A stretch of 34,926 nt of DNA from Chloroflexota bacterium (lineage in GTDB: Bacteria > Chloroflexota > Limnocylindria > P2-11E): NCBI GenBank assembly GCA_005881885.1, contig VBDX01000138.1, positions 1 to 34,926 on the forward strand, in the 5' to 3' direction. The notes below the pieces were generated by a model. That model saw only the letters and a program-made list of their open reading frames with translations, searched no databases and had not been told where the DNA came from. Positions 8,201-15,173 of this stretch are shown one piece after another. How positions within the stretch are numbered: the stretch's first letter is position 1; every line of letters starts with the position of its first letter. The position numbers were made by a program, and so were the translations under genes.

Positions 8201-8423
8201 CCATCACTTGAACAACTTACGCAAGGAAGCCGGGCTCGAGATCGCCGACCGAATCGCGCTCCGCTACGCCGGGCCGATCTCGCGCGCGTTCGAGCGCCAC
8301 GGCAACTTCATCGCCGAAGAGACTCTCGCGACGAAAGTGACGGCGGGCCTCTCCGGCCGCGGTCATGCGTGGAAGGGCGAGCTCAATGGGGTCGCCGGCG
8401 AGATCGAGATAGAAAAGGTTTGA
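5250..8423 (+). CDS. ileS: Isoleucyl-tRNA synthetase
   Basis: This class I aminoacyl-tRNA synthetase charges tRNA-Ile. It is 1057 aa, within the IleS range. Seen in order: the catalytic N-terminus (FDGPITANVEGMGVHSAW near residues 55-71, where HIGH is normally found), FDCQGLWVEVQVE, the CP1 editing domain with TTTPWTLPANVALA, Cys pairs (WCARCG, CWRCH, CPQCG), WFPADYIVEMVEQVRLWFYS, an EEFHKSGGN stretch at the KMSKS position near residue 615, then the anticodon-binding domain. Both class I signatures are non-canonical. The GTG start at 5250 follows GGAGG by 4 nt. The AUC T-box immediately upstream independently supports isoleucine specificity. Confidence 0.95.
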   Translation: MAKATEKTRFRPVGAKLDLAEVDHRTLDLWERERSFDLLRKKNAGGPRFKFFDGPITANVEGMGVHSAWARTYKDVYQRYKAMQGYDQRYQNGFDCQGLWVEVQVERELNLNSKRDIETYGIARFSEACRARVDRSAAAITKGSIRMGQWMDWENSYYTYSDLNISHIWHVLKLCQEKGWLYKGHRSMPWCARCGTALSQHEMIDSYREMTHLSVYVRFPIVRPGPASPAPGEPQSKESFLTWTTTPWTLPANVALAINPEIEYVRVEVGDEAFIVAKAAAEQIFDRAVIKNQSAIDARKLLGLRYRGPFDELPASSAGVAGHRVIEWKDVTAAEGTGLVHIAPGCGAEDFALSKTEKLPVLVPIDENARFVSGYGWLQGKEARDVAREIADDLQKRGLLFRAADYVHRYPECWRCHEEIVFRVDDEWFISMDELRPRLIEAAAKVTWLPPAAGRRMENWLLNMGDWNISRKRYWGLPLPFYTCANKHFFVLGSEEELRKLAKSGLDKLRELHRPWIDEVVVGCPQCGADSKRVKEVGDCWLDAGIVPFSTLDWLHDRKYWEQWFPADYIVEMVEQVRLWFYSQLFFSVVLTGEAPYRVCESFQPMLAAPGEEFHKSGGNMIDLNEACERVGADIIRWVVAREDLQEIMYFSFEPLQELKRKLLILWNTYSFFVTYANLDGFDPAEKRVPVAERPVMDRWLLSSLARLVAESRASMDAYDVRSAIFKIEAFWEDLSTWYVRRNRARFWKARSQGDSLAAYQTMYETLSTLIRLIAPVMPFVSEDMYQGLAREAAAPGAEASVHLTTYPEERPDRRDDDLERRMRAARRVVELGRAARASAGVKTRMPLPKLIVVFDAADRDRGALDERSELADIVKDELNVKELEVRDQAEGLVRETVKPDLRVLGPKLGKDLPRIRQALAEGRYERRDGSIAVEGLSLSPSEVLVSHEGAPGHAVGRDAGATVALETKRTPELELEGLAREIAHHLNNLRKEAGLEIADRIALRYAGPISRAFERHGNFIAEETLATKVTAGLSGRGHAWKGELNGVAGEIEIEKV

Positions 8424-8785
8424 CCGCGGCCGGCCGGATCGTCGCGGTGGGACACGTCGGGCTAGCCGCTCGCGATCTCGATCGCCTTGCGGCGTTCTAT
8501 CGCGAGACGATCGGACTGGATCAGTCGGTCGTGCGGCCCGGCGTCGTCGCGATATTCGAGGTGGGCGACACCGACGTCTTTCTGCTTCCCGGTGAGCCCG
8601 CGAGCGTGGAATTCGATCTGGCGGCAGACGATGTGGATGCGCTCTACCGGCGCCTTCAGAGCGCGGGCGTCGAATGCGCGGCGCCGCATGAGGAGAAGCA
8701 AAGCGGCCATCGGGGGTTCTCCTTCACTGACCCAGAAGGCAACCGCGTGCGCGTGGTCAACGCGCACGCGCGCCTAAAGCGCTAA
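8420..8785 (+). CDS. VOC (glyoxalase/bleomycin-resistance-like) family protein
   Basis: This is a small single-domain VOC metalloenzyme or binding protein of about 121 aa. The fold signature is visible: VGHVGLAARDLDRLAAFYRETIGL at the start of the first module, a second module around VEFDLAADDVDALYRRLQSAGVE, and a FSFTDPEGNRVRVVNAH ending. The usual late metal-ligand Glu after DPEGN is not evident, so catalytic status is uncertain. The start is ambiguous: TTG 8420 overlaps the ileS stop, while GTG 8447 starts directly at the first strand; neither has a good SD. It is likely co-transcribed with ileS. Confidence 0.8.
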   Translation: MTAAGRIVAVGHVGLAARDLDRLAAFYRETIGLDQSVVRPGVVAIFEVGDTDVFLLPGEPASVEFDLAADDVDALYRRLQSAGVECAAPHEEKQSGHRGFSFTDPEGNRVRVVNAHARLKR

Positions 8786-8801
8786 ACCCCGCGCTTGGCG
8801 A

Positions 8802-9251
8802 CTACCGAGTAGTCGAGGGGGTCCGTGACTCCAGCAGAGACTTCATCCGCTCCAGGCTCGCCTGGTCCGTCCTTCTCGCGATCGGCCGAATAAGGATCGG
8901 CGACAGGAACTTCAAGGGCCCACGAAAATCGATGTCACCCGCACGAACCACCCGCGTGCCGCCGTTCTCAGGCGAGAAGGTCCAGATCAGCACATAGCGG
9001 TAGGGCTTGAGACTCTCGGTCACGAACCGCGTGTTCGGTTTGAATTCACGCACGGTCGCGTCCAGGTCGCTCGTGCGACCAAGAAAGCGCACTCGCGAGC
9101 GGATCGTCGTACCCACATCGACGGGCGTTTCCGAGGCGCTGGAAGCCAAGACCGTCGAGTTCCACTTCGGCGAGTTCGTCGGATCCGTGACGTACGCGAA
9201 GACCTCGCCGACTGGTCGAGCGATGTGAACGGAATTCTGAACACGTCCCAT
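8802..9251 (-). CDS. SRPBCC family protein (polyketide cyclase/dehydrase-like)
   Basis: This 149-residue protein has the START-like helix-grip pattern. It opens with NSVHIARPVGEVFAYVTDPTNSPKW, the family's typical N-terminus, has a central FLGRTSDLDATVREFKPNTRF strand region, and a C-terminal helix (LIRPIARRTDQASLERMKSLLES). Such proteins bind hydrophobic ligands in a central cavity; no specific substrate can be assigned. It lies 17 bp downstream of the SHOCT membrane protein on the same strand and converges with the VOC gene. Confidence 0.82.
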   Translation of the reverse strand: MGRVQNSVHIARPVGEVFAYVTDPTNSPKWNSTVLASSASETPVDVGTTIRSRVRFLGRTSDLDATVREFKPNTRFVTESLKPYRYVLIWTFSPENGGTRVVRAGDIDFRGPLKFLSPILIRPIARRTDQASLERMKSLLESRTPSTTR

Positions 9252-9268
9252 GGCCCTGACCCTCCCGC

Positions 9269-10495
9269 TCAGATCCCCAGGATCTGCTTCTTCTTCGCCG
9301 CGAATTCCCCGTCCGTGAGGACGCCTCTGCGGTGCAACTCAGCGAGCATCAGAAGGTCGTCCACTCCGGCGTGATGTCCAGGCGCGGGGAGCGCTTTGCC
9401 GGCCGGCCTGATGCGGCGGTCGACGTGCTCCTGGAGGGTGTTCTTCACCGGCGTAAAGACCGTCGCGACGACGAACAGGGTCATGACGATCGCGAGGTCA
9501 GAGCCCTGACCGCTCATCGCGACGAAGAGCCTCTGGAACAGAGCGACGGCGCCGGTGTACACGCCCGCTAGCACTCCGGTGAGGAGCACGTAGACGAGGG
9601 TGCGATTGATGATCAGATCGATGTCGTACAAACCGTAGCGAAGGATGGCGATGCCGACGGCCGCCGGCAGGGCGGTCAGCGCGAGCAAGGCCACCGCGTC
9701 GCTGGCCAAGCGAAGCGACGCGACCGAAGGGAGCGCGCGCGCGGCCGCCTCGATCAAGAACGCCGCGAGGACGAGCGCACCGGCGTAGCCGAACCACTTC
9801 AGCTGTTGACGTTCGTCGGCGTTCGCGTGTCGCACGCGGTCGAAGAGCGCAAGAGCGCCGATCACGACGAGGACGAGGAGCAGCGGCTGCATGATGCTGT
9901 CGACGACGTCGAAGGCGGCGCGGTACTGGTCGAGGCCAATCGGATTCCGAATGGACGGATAGCCGGCGCTCGCATAGGTCGCCGGCGCGATCGTCGCGAC
10001 CGCGACCGCGACCACGACGACGCCCGTCGCAAAGTACGCCGCCGGCCGCCACCGGGCCGACGGCAGATGCCCGTCGGGGAAGAGGAGCGGCAGGAACAGC
10101 GCCACAACGGCGATCCCCGGCATGTCGACCCAGAAGCCGAACCAGGCCATGGCGTATCCGAACGGCAGCGTGCCGGGCACGACCACCAAGGCTTGGATGG
10201 CATATTGGCGGGAGAAGAAGCCGACGCCAAAGCTCAGCGCGGCCACGCAGAACATCCAGCCGATCGGATGCCCTGGCCGGCTGTTCACGATGAGAGCGCC
10301 AACGAGCGCCGACGCGAAGATCGCGATGACGATCCAGACGTCGGTGAGGCTCGAGCGCCCTTCCTGCGACACCTCCAGCGCGAGGCTGGCGGCGGCGAGT
10401 ATCGCGTACAGGATCACGCTCGACCAGCCGAGCCACCCCGCGCGCGAGGGCTCCAAGCGAGTTTCTGCGATCGCTCGTGCCGCCGTTGTCTCCAC
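9269..10495 (-). CDS. Multi-pass membrane protein with C-terminal SHOCT domain
   Basis: The 408-residue protein has about ten hydrophobic segments, then a soluble tail ending in DDLLMLAELHRRGVLTDGEFAAKKKQIL, a clear SHOCT (short C-terminal) domain. The ILRYGLYDIDLIINRTLVYVLL segment resembles the membrane sensor region found ahead of histidine kinase domains in many Chloroflexota and Actinobacteria proteins, but no kinase domain follows. I chose GTG 10495 because it avoids the tetR gene; an upstream ATG at 10600 would overlap tetR by over 80 bp and add a low-complexity leader. No function is assigned; SHOCT domains are thought to aid oligomerisation or anchoring. Confidence 0.72.
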   Translation of the reverse strand: METTAARAIAETRLEPSRAGWLGWSSVILYAILAAASLALEVSQEGRSSLTDVWIVIAIFASALVGALIVNSRPGHPIGWMFCVAALSFGVGFFSRQYAIQALVVVPGTLPFGYAMAWFGFWVDMPGIAVVALFLPLLFPDGHLPSARWRPAAYFATGVVVVAVAVATIAPATYASAGYPSIRNPIGLDQYRAAFDVVDSIMQPLLLVLVVIGALALFDRVRHANADERQQLKWFGYAGALVLAAFLIEAAARALPSVASLRLASDAVALLALTALPAAVGIAILRYGLYDIDLIINRTLVYVLLTGVLAGVYTGAVALFQRLFVAMSGQGSDLAIVMTLFVVATVFTPVKNTLQEHVDRRIRPAGKALPAPGHHAGVDDLLMLAELHRRGVLTDGEFAAKKKQILGI

Positions 10496-10518
10496 GCCAT
10501 ACAGCCTAGGCGTGGGTG

Positions 10519-11112
10519 CTAGAGGAGGGCGCTTCGAAGCGCCGAGGAGATGAGCCGCGGAGCTCGGCGCCCGCCCGGCCCGGTGAGAGCCGTGCGCCAC
10601 GTCGGATATGAAAGGAGCGCGTGCGCCAGAGCCACCGCGTCGCTCGACCGCATGCGCAGCTCGCCGCGGCGCGACAGATCGTGGAGGGTGCGCGAGATGA
10701 TCCCCAGACGCACGGTATCCAGCTCCTTCAGAAGCGCGGCGACGTCCCGGGGCAGCGCGCCGTCGACGAGGGTCTCCAGAAGAACGGACTCGGCGCGGTA
10801 CTCGCGCTCGTGCATCGCGATCAGCTCGCCGAGCACCGCGTCGGCGCTCTCGCCGCGGGGTCGCCAGCGCTCGATGCGTCCGGTGAGCGCCTGCGCTCGC
10901 CCGCGAAGCGCGGTCTCGACAAGGCGTTCCTTCGTCGGCGCGTGGAGATACACCGTGCGCGGCGAGACGTGCGCGCGGCGCGCGACGTCGACGACGCGAA
11001 GATCACCAAATCCGTGGCGAGCGACCTCCCGCAGCGCGGCACTCTCGATCGCGACTCGTGTCCGCGCGGTGCGACGTGCGCGCTCGCGCTGTACGTACGG
11101 CCGTGAATTCAC
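10519..11112 (-). CDS. TetR/AcrR family transcriptional regulator
   Basis: The predicted product is 197 aa. The N-terminal helix-turn-helix is clear: RTRVAIESAALREVARHGFGDLRVVDVARRAHVSPRTVYLHAPTKERLVETAL, with the typical TetR pattern of a recognition helix ending in TVY. The C-terminal two-thirds is a ligand-binding and dimerisation region with no recognisable ligand specificity. The GTG at 11112 is chosen since TetR proteins usually begin 15-20 residues before the first helix; a longer in-frame start at 11217 would run into the divergent fabD. It is divergent from fabD with a 20-bp palindrome between them, so it may regulate itself, fabD or both. Confidence 0.85.
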   Translation of the reverse strand: MNSRPYVQRERARRTARTRVAIESAALREVARHGFGDLRVVDVARRAHVSPRTVYLHAPTKERLVETALRGRAQALTGRIERWRPRGESADAVLGELIAMHEREYRAESVLLETLVDGALPRDVAALLKELDTVRLGIISRTLHDLSRRGELRMRSSDAVALAHALLSYPTWRTALTGPGGRRAPRLISSALRSALL

Positions 11113-11119
11113 TACAGAG

Positions 11120-11139
11120 CGAGTGTATCGGAACACTCG
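11120..11139. promoter_or_regulatory. Palindromic operator candidate between tetR and fabD
   Basis: CGAGTGT (11120-11126) and ACACTCG (11133-11139) form a perfect 7-bp inverted repeat with a 6-bp spacer, in the 45-bp gap between the divergent tetR and fabD starts. Size and position fit a TetR-family operator. A TACACT -10-like hexamer for tetR (11122-11127, minus strand) lies within it, so binding would be expected to block tetR transcription. Binding is inferred. Confidence 0.5.
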
Positions 11140-11157
11140 GTCGCTCTCGACTGTCGG

Positions 11158-12201
11158 ATGGCTCGGAGCTATCGTTATCTTCTCGTGGGCGACCTGGCGT
11201 TCGTTTTCCCTGGGCAAGGTTCGCAGATCGTCGGCATGGGCCGCGCGGTCTACGAGTCATCCGCGCGCGCGCGCCAGACGTTCGACGAGGCGGACCGCAT
11301 CCTGGGTTACGAGCTCTCCAAGATCTGCTTCGAAGGGCCGGCCGAAAAGCTGAACGACACATCGGTCGCGCAGCCCGCGGTGCTCGCGACGAGCATCGCG
11401 ATCCTCGAAGCTTTCATCGAGTCGGTGAACGAGAAGCTCGGACGTCGCGTGAGCGACGGGACCGAGCCTCGCGGGGTGGCCGCGCTTCCGGCCGCGCTGC
11501 GGCCCCGCTTCGTGGCAGGGCACTCGCTCGGCGAGTTCACCGCGCTCGTCGCCGCCGGCGTGCTGACGTTCCAGGAGGCCCTCGGGCTGGTGGCCGAACG
11601 CGGCCGTCTCGCGGCATCGCGCGGCGCCAAAGGCGCGATGGCGGCTATCGTCGGGCTGCCTGCGGACGAGGTCGACCGCGTGATCAAGGACACGCTGCCG
11701 CTCGGGAACGCGGTGGTCGCGAACGACAACGGCCCCTCGCAGGTCACGATCGCCGGTGATACCGAAAGCGTCGCCCGCGTCAGCGAGGCGCTGACAAGGC
11801 ACGGAGCACGGCGGATCGTGCAGCTACGCATCTCCGCGCCCTTCCACTTTCCGGATATGGGCAGGATCGGACCGGACCTCGCGTCGTTCATGCATACGCT
11901 GCACTTCCGGGAGCCGGTCGTTCCTGTCGTCGCGAACGTCAGCGCGTTGCCGCACGTATCGGCATCGGCCATCCCGGATGCCCTCGTGCGCCATCTCTCG
12001 CATCGCGTCGAGTGGCTTCGCTCGGTGCGCTACATGGCCGAGCGTGGCGCGTCGACCTTCGTTGAGATCGGCGCCGGTCAGGTCGTGAACGGGCTCGTGA
12101 AGCGCATCGCCGATGTGAAGCTCCTGAACGTTTCCGATCCGCTCTCGATCGCCGGCGCCCTGTCCGTGCTGAAGGAGCGCACAGCGGCCGCGCGGTCATG
12201 A
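11158..12201 (+). CDS. fabD: Malonyl-CoA:ACP transacylase
   Basis: FabD moves malonyl groups from CoA to ACP for fatty acid elongation. The domain begins FVFPGQGSQIVGMG. The nucleophile Ser lies in GHSLGEF (residue 123 from this start), and VVANDNGPSQVTIAG and LRISAPFHFPDM follow as expected. At 347 aa it is longer than typical (about 310), partly from a ~20-residue insertion before the active site (ESVNEKLGRRVSDGTEPRGV region). The GTG at 11185 is an equally good start, nine codons in, just before the first strand; neither has an SD. Its stop overlaps fabF (ATGA). Confidence 0.93.
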   Translation: MARSYRYLLVGDLAFVFPGQGSQIVGMGRAVYESSARARQTFDEADRILGYELSKICFEGPAEKLNDTSVAQPAVLATSIAILEAFIESVNEKLGRRVSDGTEPRGVAALPAALRPRFVAGHSLGEFTALVAAGVLTFQEALGLVAERGRLAASRGAKGAMAAIVGLPADEVDRVIKDTLPLGNAVVANDNGPSQVTIAGDTESVARVSEALTRHGARRIVQLRISAPFHFPDMGRIGPDLASFMHTLHFREPVVPVVANVSALPHVSASAIPDALVRHLSHRVEWLRSVRYMAERGASTFVEIGAGQVVNGLVKRIADVKLLNVSDPLSIAGALSVLKERTAAARS

Positions 12202-13433
12202 CCCGCCGCATCGTGGTCACCGGCCTCGGGGCGGTGACGCCACTCGGCCTCGATGTGGCGACCACATGGGAGGCGCTCGTGCATGGGCGAAGCGGGATCA
12301 CACGCATCACGCGCTTCGACCCCGCCCCCTACGAGACCCAGATCGCGGGCGAGGTCAAGGGTTTCGACCCGACGAAGTGGATGGACCGCAAGGAGGTCCG
12401 CCGCACCGATCGCTTCGCCCAGTACGCGGTCGGCGCGGCCACTCAGGCACTGGACGACTCGGGCCTGAAGGGCGGCGGTGAAGATCGTGACCGCATCGGC
12501 GTGGCGATCGCGACCGGCGTCGGCGGGATCGAAACGCTCATCGACCAGGTCCTGCTGATGAAGGAGCGCGGACCCTCGCGCCTTTCTCCTTTTCTCGTCC
12601 CGATGCTGATGGCGAACGCCGGCTCCGCGCAGATCTCGATGCAATTCGACCTGCGCGGGCCAAGCTTGACGCACGTGTCGGCGTGCGCGTCGAGCTCGCA
12701 CGCGCTCGGTGAGTGCGCCGAGCTGATAAAGCGCGGCCAGGCCGACGTCATGGTGGTCGGCGGCGCGGAGGCGGCGGTGCTGCCGTTGCCGATCGGCGCG
12801 TTCGCAACGATGCACGCGATGAGCCGGCGCAACGACGCCCCTGAGAAGGCCTCGCGGCCATTCGACAAGGACCGCGATGGGTTCGTGCTGTCGGAAGGCG
12901 CGGCCGTCCTCGTCCTCGAGGAGCGCGAGCGTGCCATCAAGCGCGGCGCGAAGATCTACGGCGAGCTCGTCGGCTACGGCGCGACCGCGGACGCCTACCA
13001 CATCACCGCCCCGGCGCCCGAAGGCGAAGGGAATGCGCGTGCCATGCAGATGGCACTCGATCAGGCGGGCATGAAGCCTTCGGACATCGAGTACATCAAC
13101 GCGCACGGCACATCCACGCAGCCGAACGACCGCGAGGAGACCGCTGCCATCAAGCGGGTCTTCGGCGACCACGCGAAAAAGCTCATGGTCTCTTCGACGA
13201 AGTCCATGACCGGTCATCTGCTTGGCGCCGCCGGAGCGCTCGAGGCGATGGCGTGCATTCTCGCGATGCGCGACGGGTGCATCCCGCCGACCATCAACTA
13301 CGAGACCCCCGACCCAGCCCTCGACCTGGACTACGTGCCCAACCACGCCCGGGCTCGTCCGATCAAGACGGCGCTCTCCAACTCCATGGGCTTCGGCGGT
13401 CACAACGCGTCACTGATCTTCCGCGCGGCTTGA
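12198..13433 (+). CDS. fabF: 3-oxoacyl-ACP synthase II (KAS II)
   Basis: FabF condenses malonyl-ACP with acyl-ACP in fatty acid elongation. At 411 aa it is full length. The catalytic triad is visible at the same numbers as the E. coli enzyme: Cys163 in SACASSSHALGE, His303 in NAHGTSTQPND and His340 in KSMTGHLLGAAGA. It begins RRIVVTGLGAVTPLG and ends SNSMGFGGHNASLIF, both standard. The ATG at 12198 overlaps the fabD stop. No acpP sits between fabD and fabF; acpP lies about 20 kb downstream next to rnc. Confidence 0.97.
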   Translation: MTRRIVVTGLGAVTPLGLDVATTWEALVHGRSGITRITRFDPAPYETQIAGEVKGFDPTKWMDRKEVRRTDRFAQYAVGAATQALDDSGLKGGGEDRDRIGVAIATGVGGIETLIDQVLLMKERGPSRLSPFLVPMLMANAGSAQISMQFDLRGPSLTHVSACASSSHALGECAELIKRGQADVMVVGGAEAAVLPLPIGAFATMHAMSRRNDAPEKASRPFDKDRDGFVLSEGAAVLVLEERERAIKRGAKIYGELVGYGATADAYHITAPAPEGEGNARAMQMALDQAGMKPSDIEYINAHGTSTQPNDREETAAIKRVFGDHAKKLMVSSTKSMTGHLLGAAGALEAMACILAMRDGCIPPTINYETPDPALDLDYVPNHARARPIKTALSNSMGFGGHNASLIFRAA

Positions 13434-13463
13434 TCTGGCACCGCGGCTGCATTCGAGGTGATC

Positions 13464-13889
13464 GTGCCCCAGCGTGAGGGCGGCCCTCCGCGTCCGCCCG
13501 AAGAATGGAAGAGCGGCGACGAGCCGATGACCGCGTCGCAAGCCTCCTTTCTGAAGCGCCTCACGAGCGAGGCCGGCGAGTCGTTCGATGCGACTCTGAG
13601 CAAGGCGGCGGCATCGCGGCGAATCGATGAGCTGCTGTCTCGCGACAAGGGTTCGCCCCGGGGCCCAGGCGCAGGCAAGAAGACTCGTACTCGCGCGCCC
13701 GAGCGGCAGCCACCGACGGGCGAGGAACCGATGAGCGATGCCCAGGCCGCTTATCTCAAGGAGCTCGCCGAAGAAGAGGGCGGCGCATTCGAGCCGGGGC
13801 TCTCGAAAGAGCAAGCGGCTCGGCGCATCGGGGAGCTCTTGATCAAGCAGATGGCGAGGCGATCCCCAACGGAGCCCTCCCGCCGCTGA
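13464..13889 (+). CDS. Small protein with two DUF3072-like repeats
   Basis: The 141-residue hydrophilic protein contains two copies of the same ~38-residue unit. Residues 21-58 read PMTASQASFLKRL...FDATLSKAAASRRIDELL and residues 89-126 read PMSDAQAAYLKEL...FEPGLSKEQAARRIGELL. They are separated by a basic, Gly/Pro-rich linker. Each unit resembles DUF3072, a short family of unknown function that usually occurs singly. GTG 13464 is preferred over GTG 13458 because a strong SD (GAGGTGAT, 13455-13462) lies just upstream, though spacing is tight. It sits between fabF and fabG, but a role in lipid synthesis is not shown. Confidence 0.75.
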   Translation: MPQREGGPPRPPEEWKSGDEPMTASQASFLKRLTSEAGESFDATLSKAAASRRIDELLSRDKGSPRGPGAGKKTRTRAPERQPPTGEEPMSDAQAAYLKELAEEEGGAFEPGLSKEQAARRIGELLIKQMARRSPTEPSRR

Positions 13890-13918
13890 CCAAGCGGCCC
13901 TGCTAGTTTCGGCGCCGC

Positions 13919-14668
13919 ATGAAGCTCGAGGGCCGGACCGCGCTCATCACTGGTGGCGGTCGCGGGATCGGACGCGCCACCGCGGTACGCCTCGCGCGTG
14001 AAGGCGCGGACGTTGCGATCAACTTCAAGGGCAACGCCGCCGCGGCCGAGGACGCGAAGCGCCTCGTGGAGGGCGCCGGCGGCAAGGCGACGCTCGTCCA
14101 GGGCGACGTGTCGGTGGACGGGCAAGCCGATGAGGTGGTGAAGGCGGCGCTGTCGTTCGGCGGCGGACGTCTCGACATCCTCGTGAACAACGCCGGCATC
14201 ACACGGGACAACCTCCTGCTGCGGATGACCGCGGAGGAGTGGGATGCCGTTCTCGACCTCAACCTGCGTGGCACCTTCTTGGTCACGAAAGCCGCGATGC
14301 GGCCGATGATGAAGCAGCGCGCCGGCCGAATCGTAAACGTGGCTTCGATCGCCGGCGTCGTCGGGAATGCGGGACAGGCCAACTACGCGGCCGCGAAGGC
14401 CGGCATCATCGGATTTACCAAGACGGTCGCACGCGAAATGGCGAGCCGAAACATCACGGCGAACGCCGTTGCTCCCGGATTCGTGCCTACCGATCTCACC
14501 GATCCGCTCCCCCAGCAGGTCAAGGACGATCTCCTGAAGCAGATCCCGCTGGGGCGATTCGGCACGGTCGAGGACGTCGCGAACGCGATCGCCTTCCTTG
14601 TCTCGGACGAGGCGAGCTACATCACCGGTCAGGTCCTTGTCGTGGACGGAGGAATGGTCACGGCCTAG
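13919..14668 (+). CDS. fabG: 3-oxoacyl-ACP reductase
   Basis: This short-chain dehydrogenase performs the first reduction in fatty acid elongation, using NADPH. It is 249 aa. The Rossmann motif is TGGGRGIG near residues 11-18, NNAG is present, and the catalytic residues are Ser143, Tyr156 and Lys160 (YAAAK). The ITRDNLLLRM and PGFVPTDLTD segments are typical of FabG rather than a generic SDR, and the location beside fabD/fabF supports this. It begins 30 bp after the DUF3072-like gene. Confidence 0.94.
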   Translation: MKLEGRTALITGGGRGIGRATAVRLAREGADVAINFKGNAAAAEDAKRLVEGAGGKATLVQGDVSVDGQADEVVKAALSFGGGRLDILVNNAGITRDNLLLRMTAEEWDAVLDLNLRGTFLVTKAAMRPMMKQRAGRIVNVASIAGVVGNAGQANYAAAKAGIIGFTKTVAREMASRNITANAVAPGFVPTDLTDPLPQQVKDDLLKQIPLGRFGTVEDVANAIAFLVSDEASYITGQVLVVDGGMVTA

Positions 14669-14684
14669 CCAATACGATTTCCCC

Positions 14685-15173
14685 GTGAGTCCCCGACGTC
14701 TTGCACTCGTGGCCGCCGTCGCGGTCGTCGTCTTCATCGCCGATCGGCTGACGAAGGCGTGGGTCACCGAGAACATCCCTGTCAACACCGCGCGACCCGT
14801 CATCGGCGACTACGTGCGTATCGTCCACGCTCAGAACACCGGAGCGGCGTTCGGCCTCCTCCCGGAGCGGACCACGCTGCTTTCAGTGCTCTCGGTCGTG
14901 GCGGTGCTCGCGATCGTCTATTACTACCGGCGGATCGCGAGCAATTCGGCGCTCGTGTCAGCGACGCTGGGTATGCAGTTGGGCGGTGCCTTTGGCAACC
15001 TTCTCGACCGCGTGACCCAGGGCTATGTCGTCGACTTCGTCGACGTCGGACTTGGCGACATCCGCTTTTGGGCGTTCAACGTGGCCGACTCGTCGATCGT
15101 CGTCGGCATCTTTGTCGTAACGATCGCGCTCTGGTACGAGGAGCGGCGGGCGTCAACGACGAAGATCGCCTAG
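14685..15173 (+). CDS. lspA: Signal peptidase II (lipoprotein signal peptidase)
   Basis: LspA is an inner-membrane aspartyl protease that removes signal peptides from prolipoproteins. The 162-residue protein has four hydrophobic segments. The family motifs are HAQNTGAAFGLL, GGAFGNLLDRV and FWAFNVADSSIVVG, with the catalytic Asp pair at 108 and 135. GTG 14685 (VSPRRLALVAAV) starts just before TM1; an upstream in-frame start at 14598 would overlap fabG and add 29 residues. The last base of its TAG is the first base of the rluD GTG. Confidence 0.94.
   Translation: MSPRRLALVAAVAVVVFIADRLTKAWVTENIPVNTARPVIGDYVRIVHAQNTGAAFGLLPERTTLLSVLSVVAVLAIVYYYRRIASNSALVSATLGMQLGGAFGNLLDRVTQGYVVDFVDVGLGDIRFWAFNVADSSIVVGIFVVTIALWYEERRASTTKIA

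Noticed and set aside
10528-10543. Perfect 16-bp palindrome GGCGCTTCGAAGCGCC
   Set aside because: It lies in the 3' end of the tetR coding region and has no T run; no link to a promoter or terminator can be shown.
12078-13403. Long open frame on the minus strand opposite fabF (441 codons)
   Set aside because: It is antisense to a gene with all catalytic residues; the translation is rich in Arg/Asp/His without any recognisable domain. Such long antisense frames are usual in GC-rich genomes.
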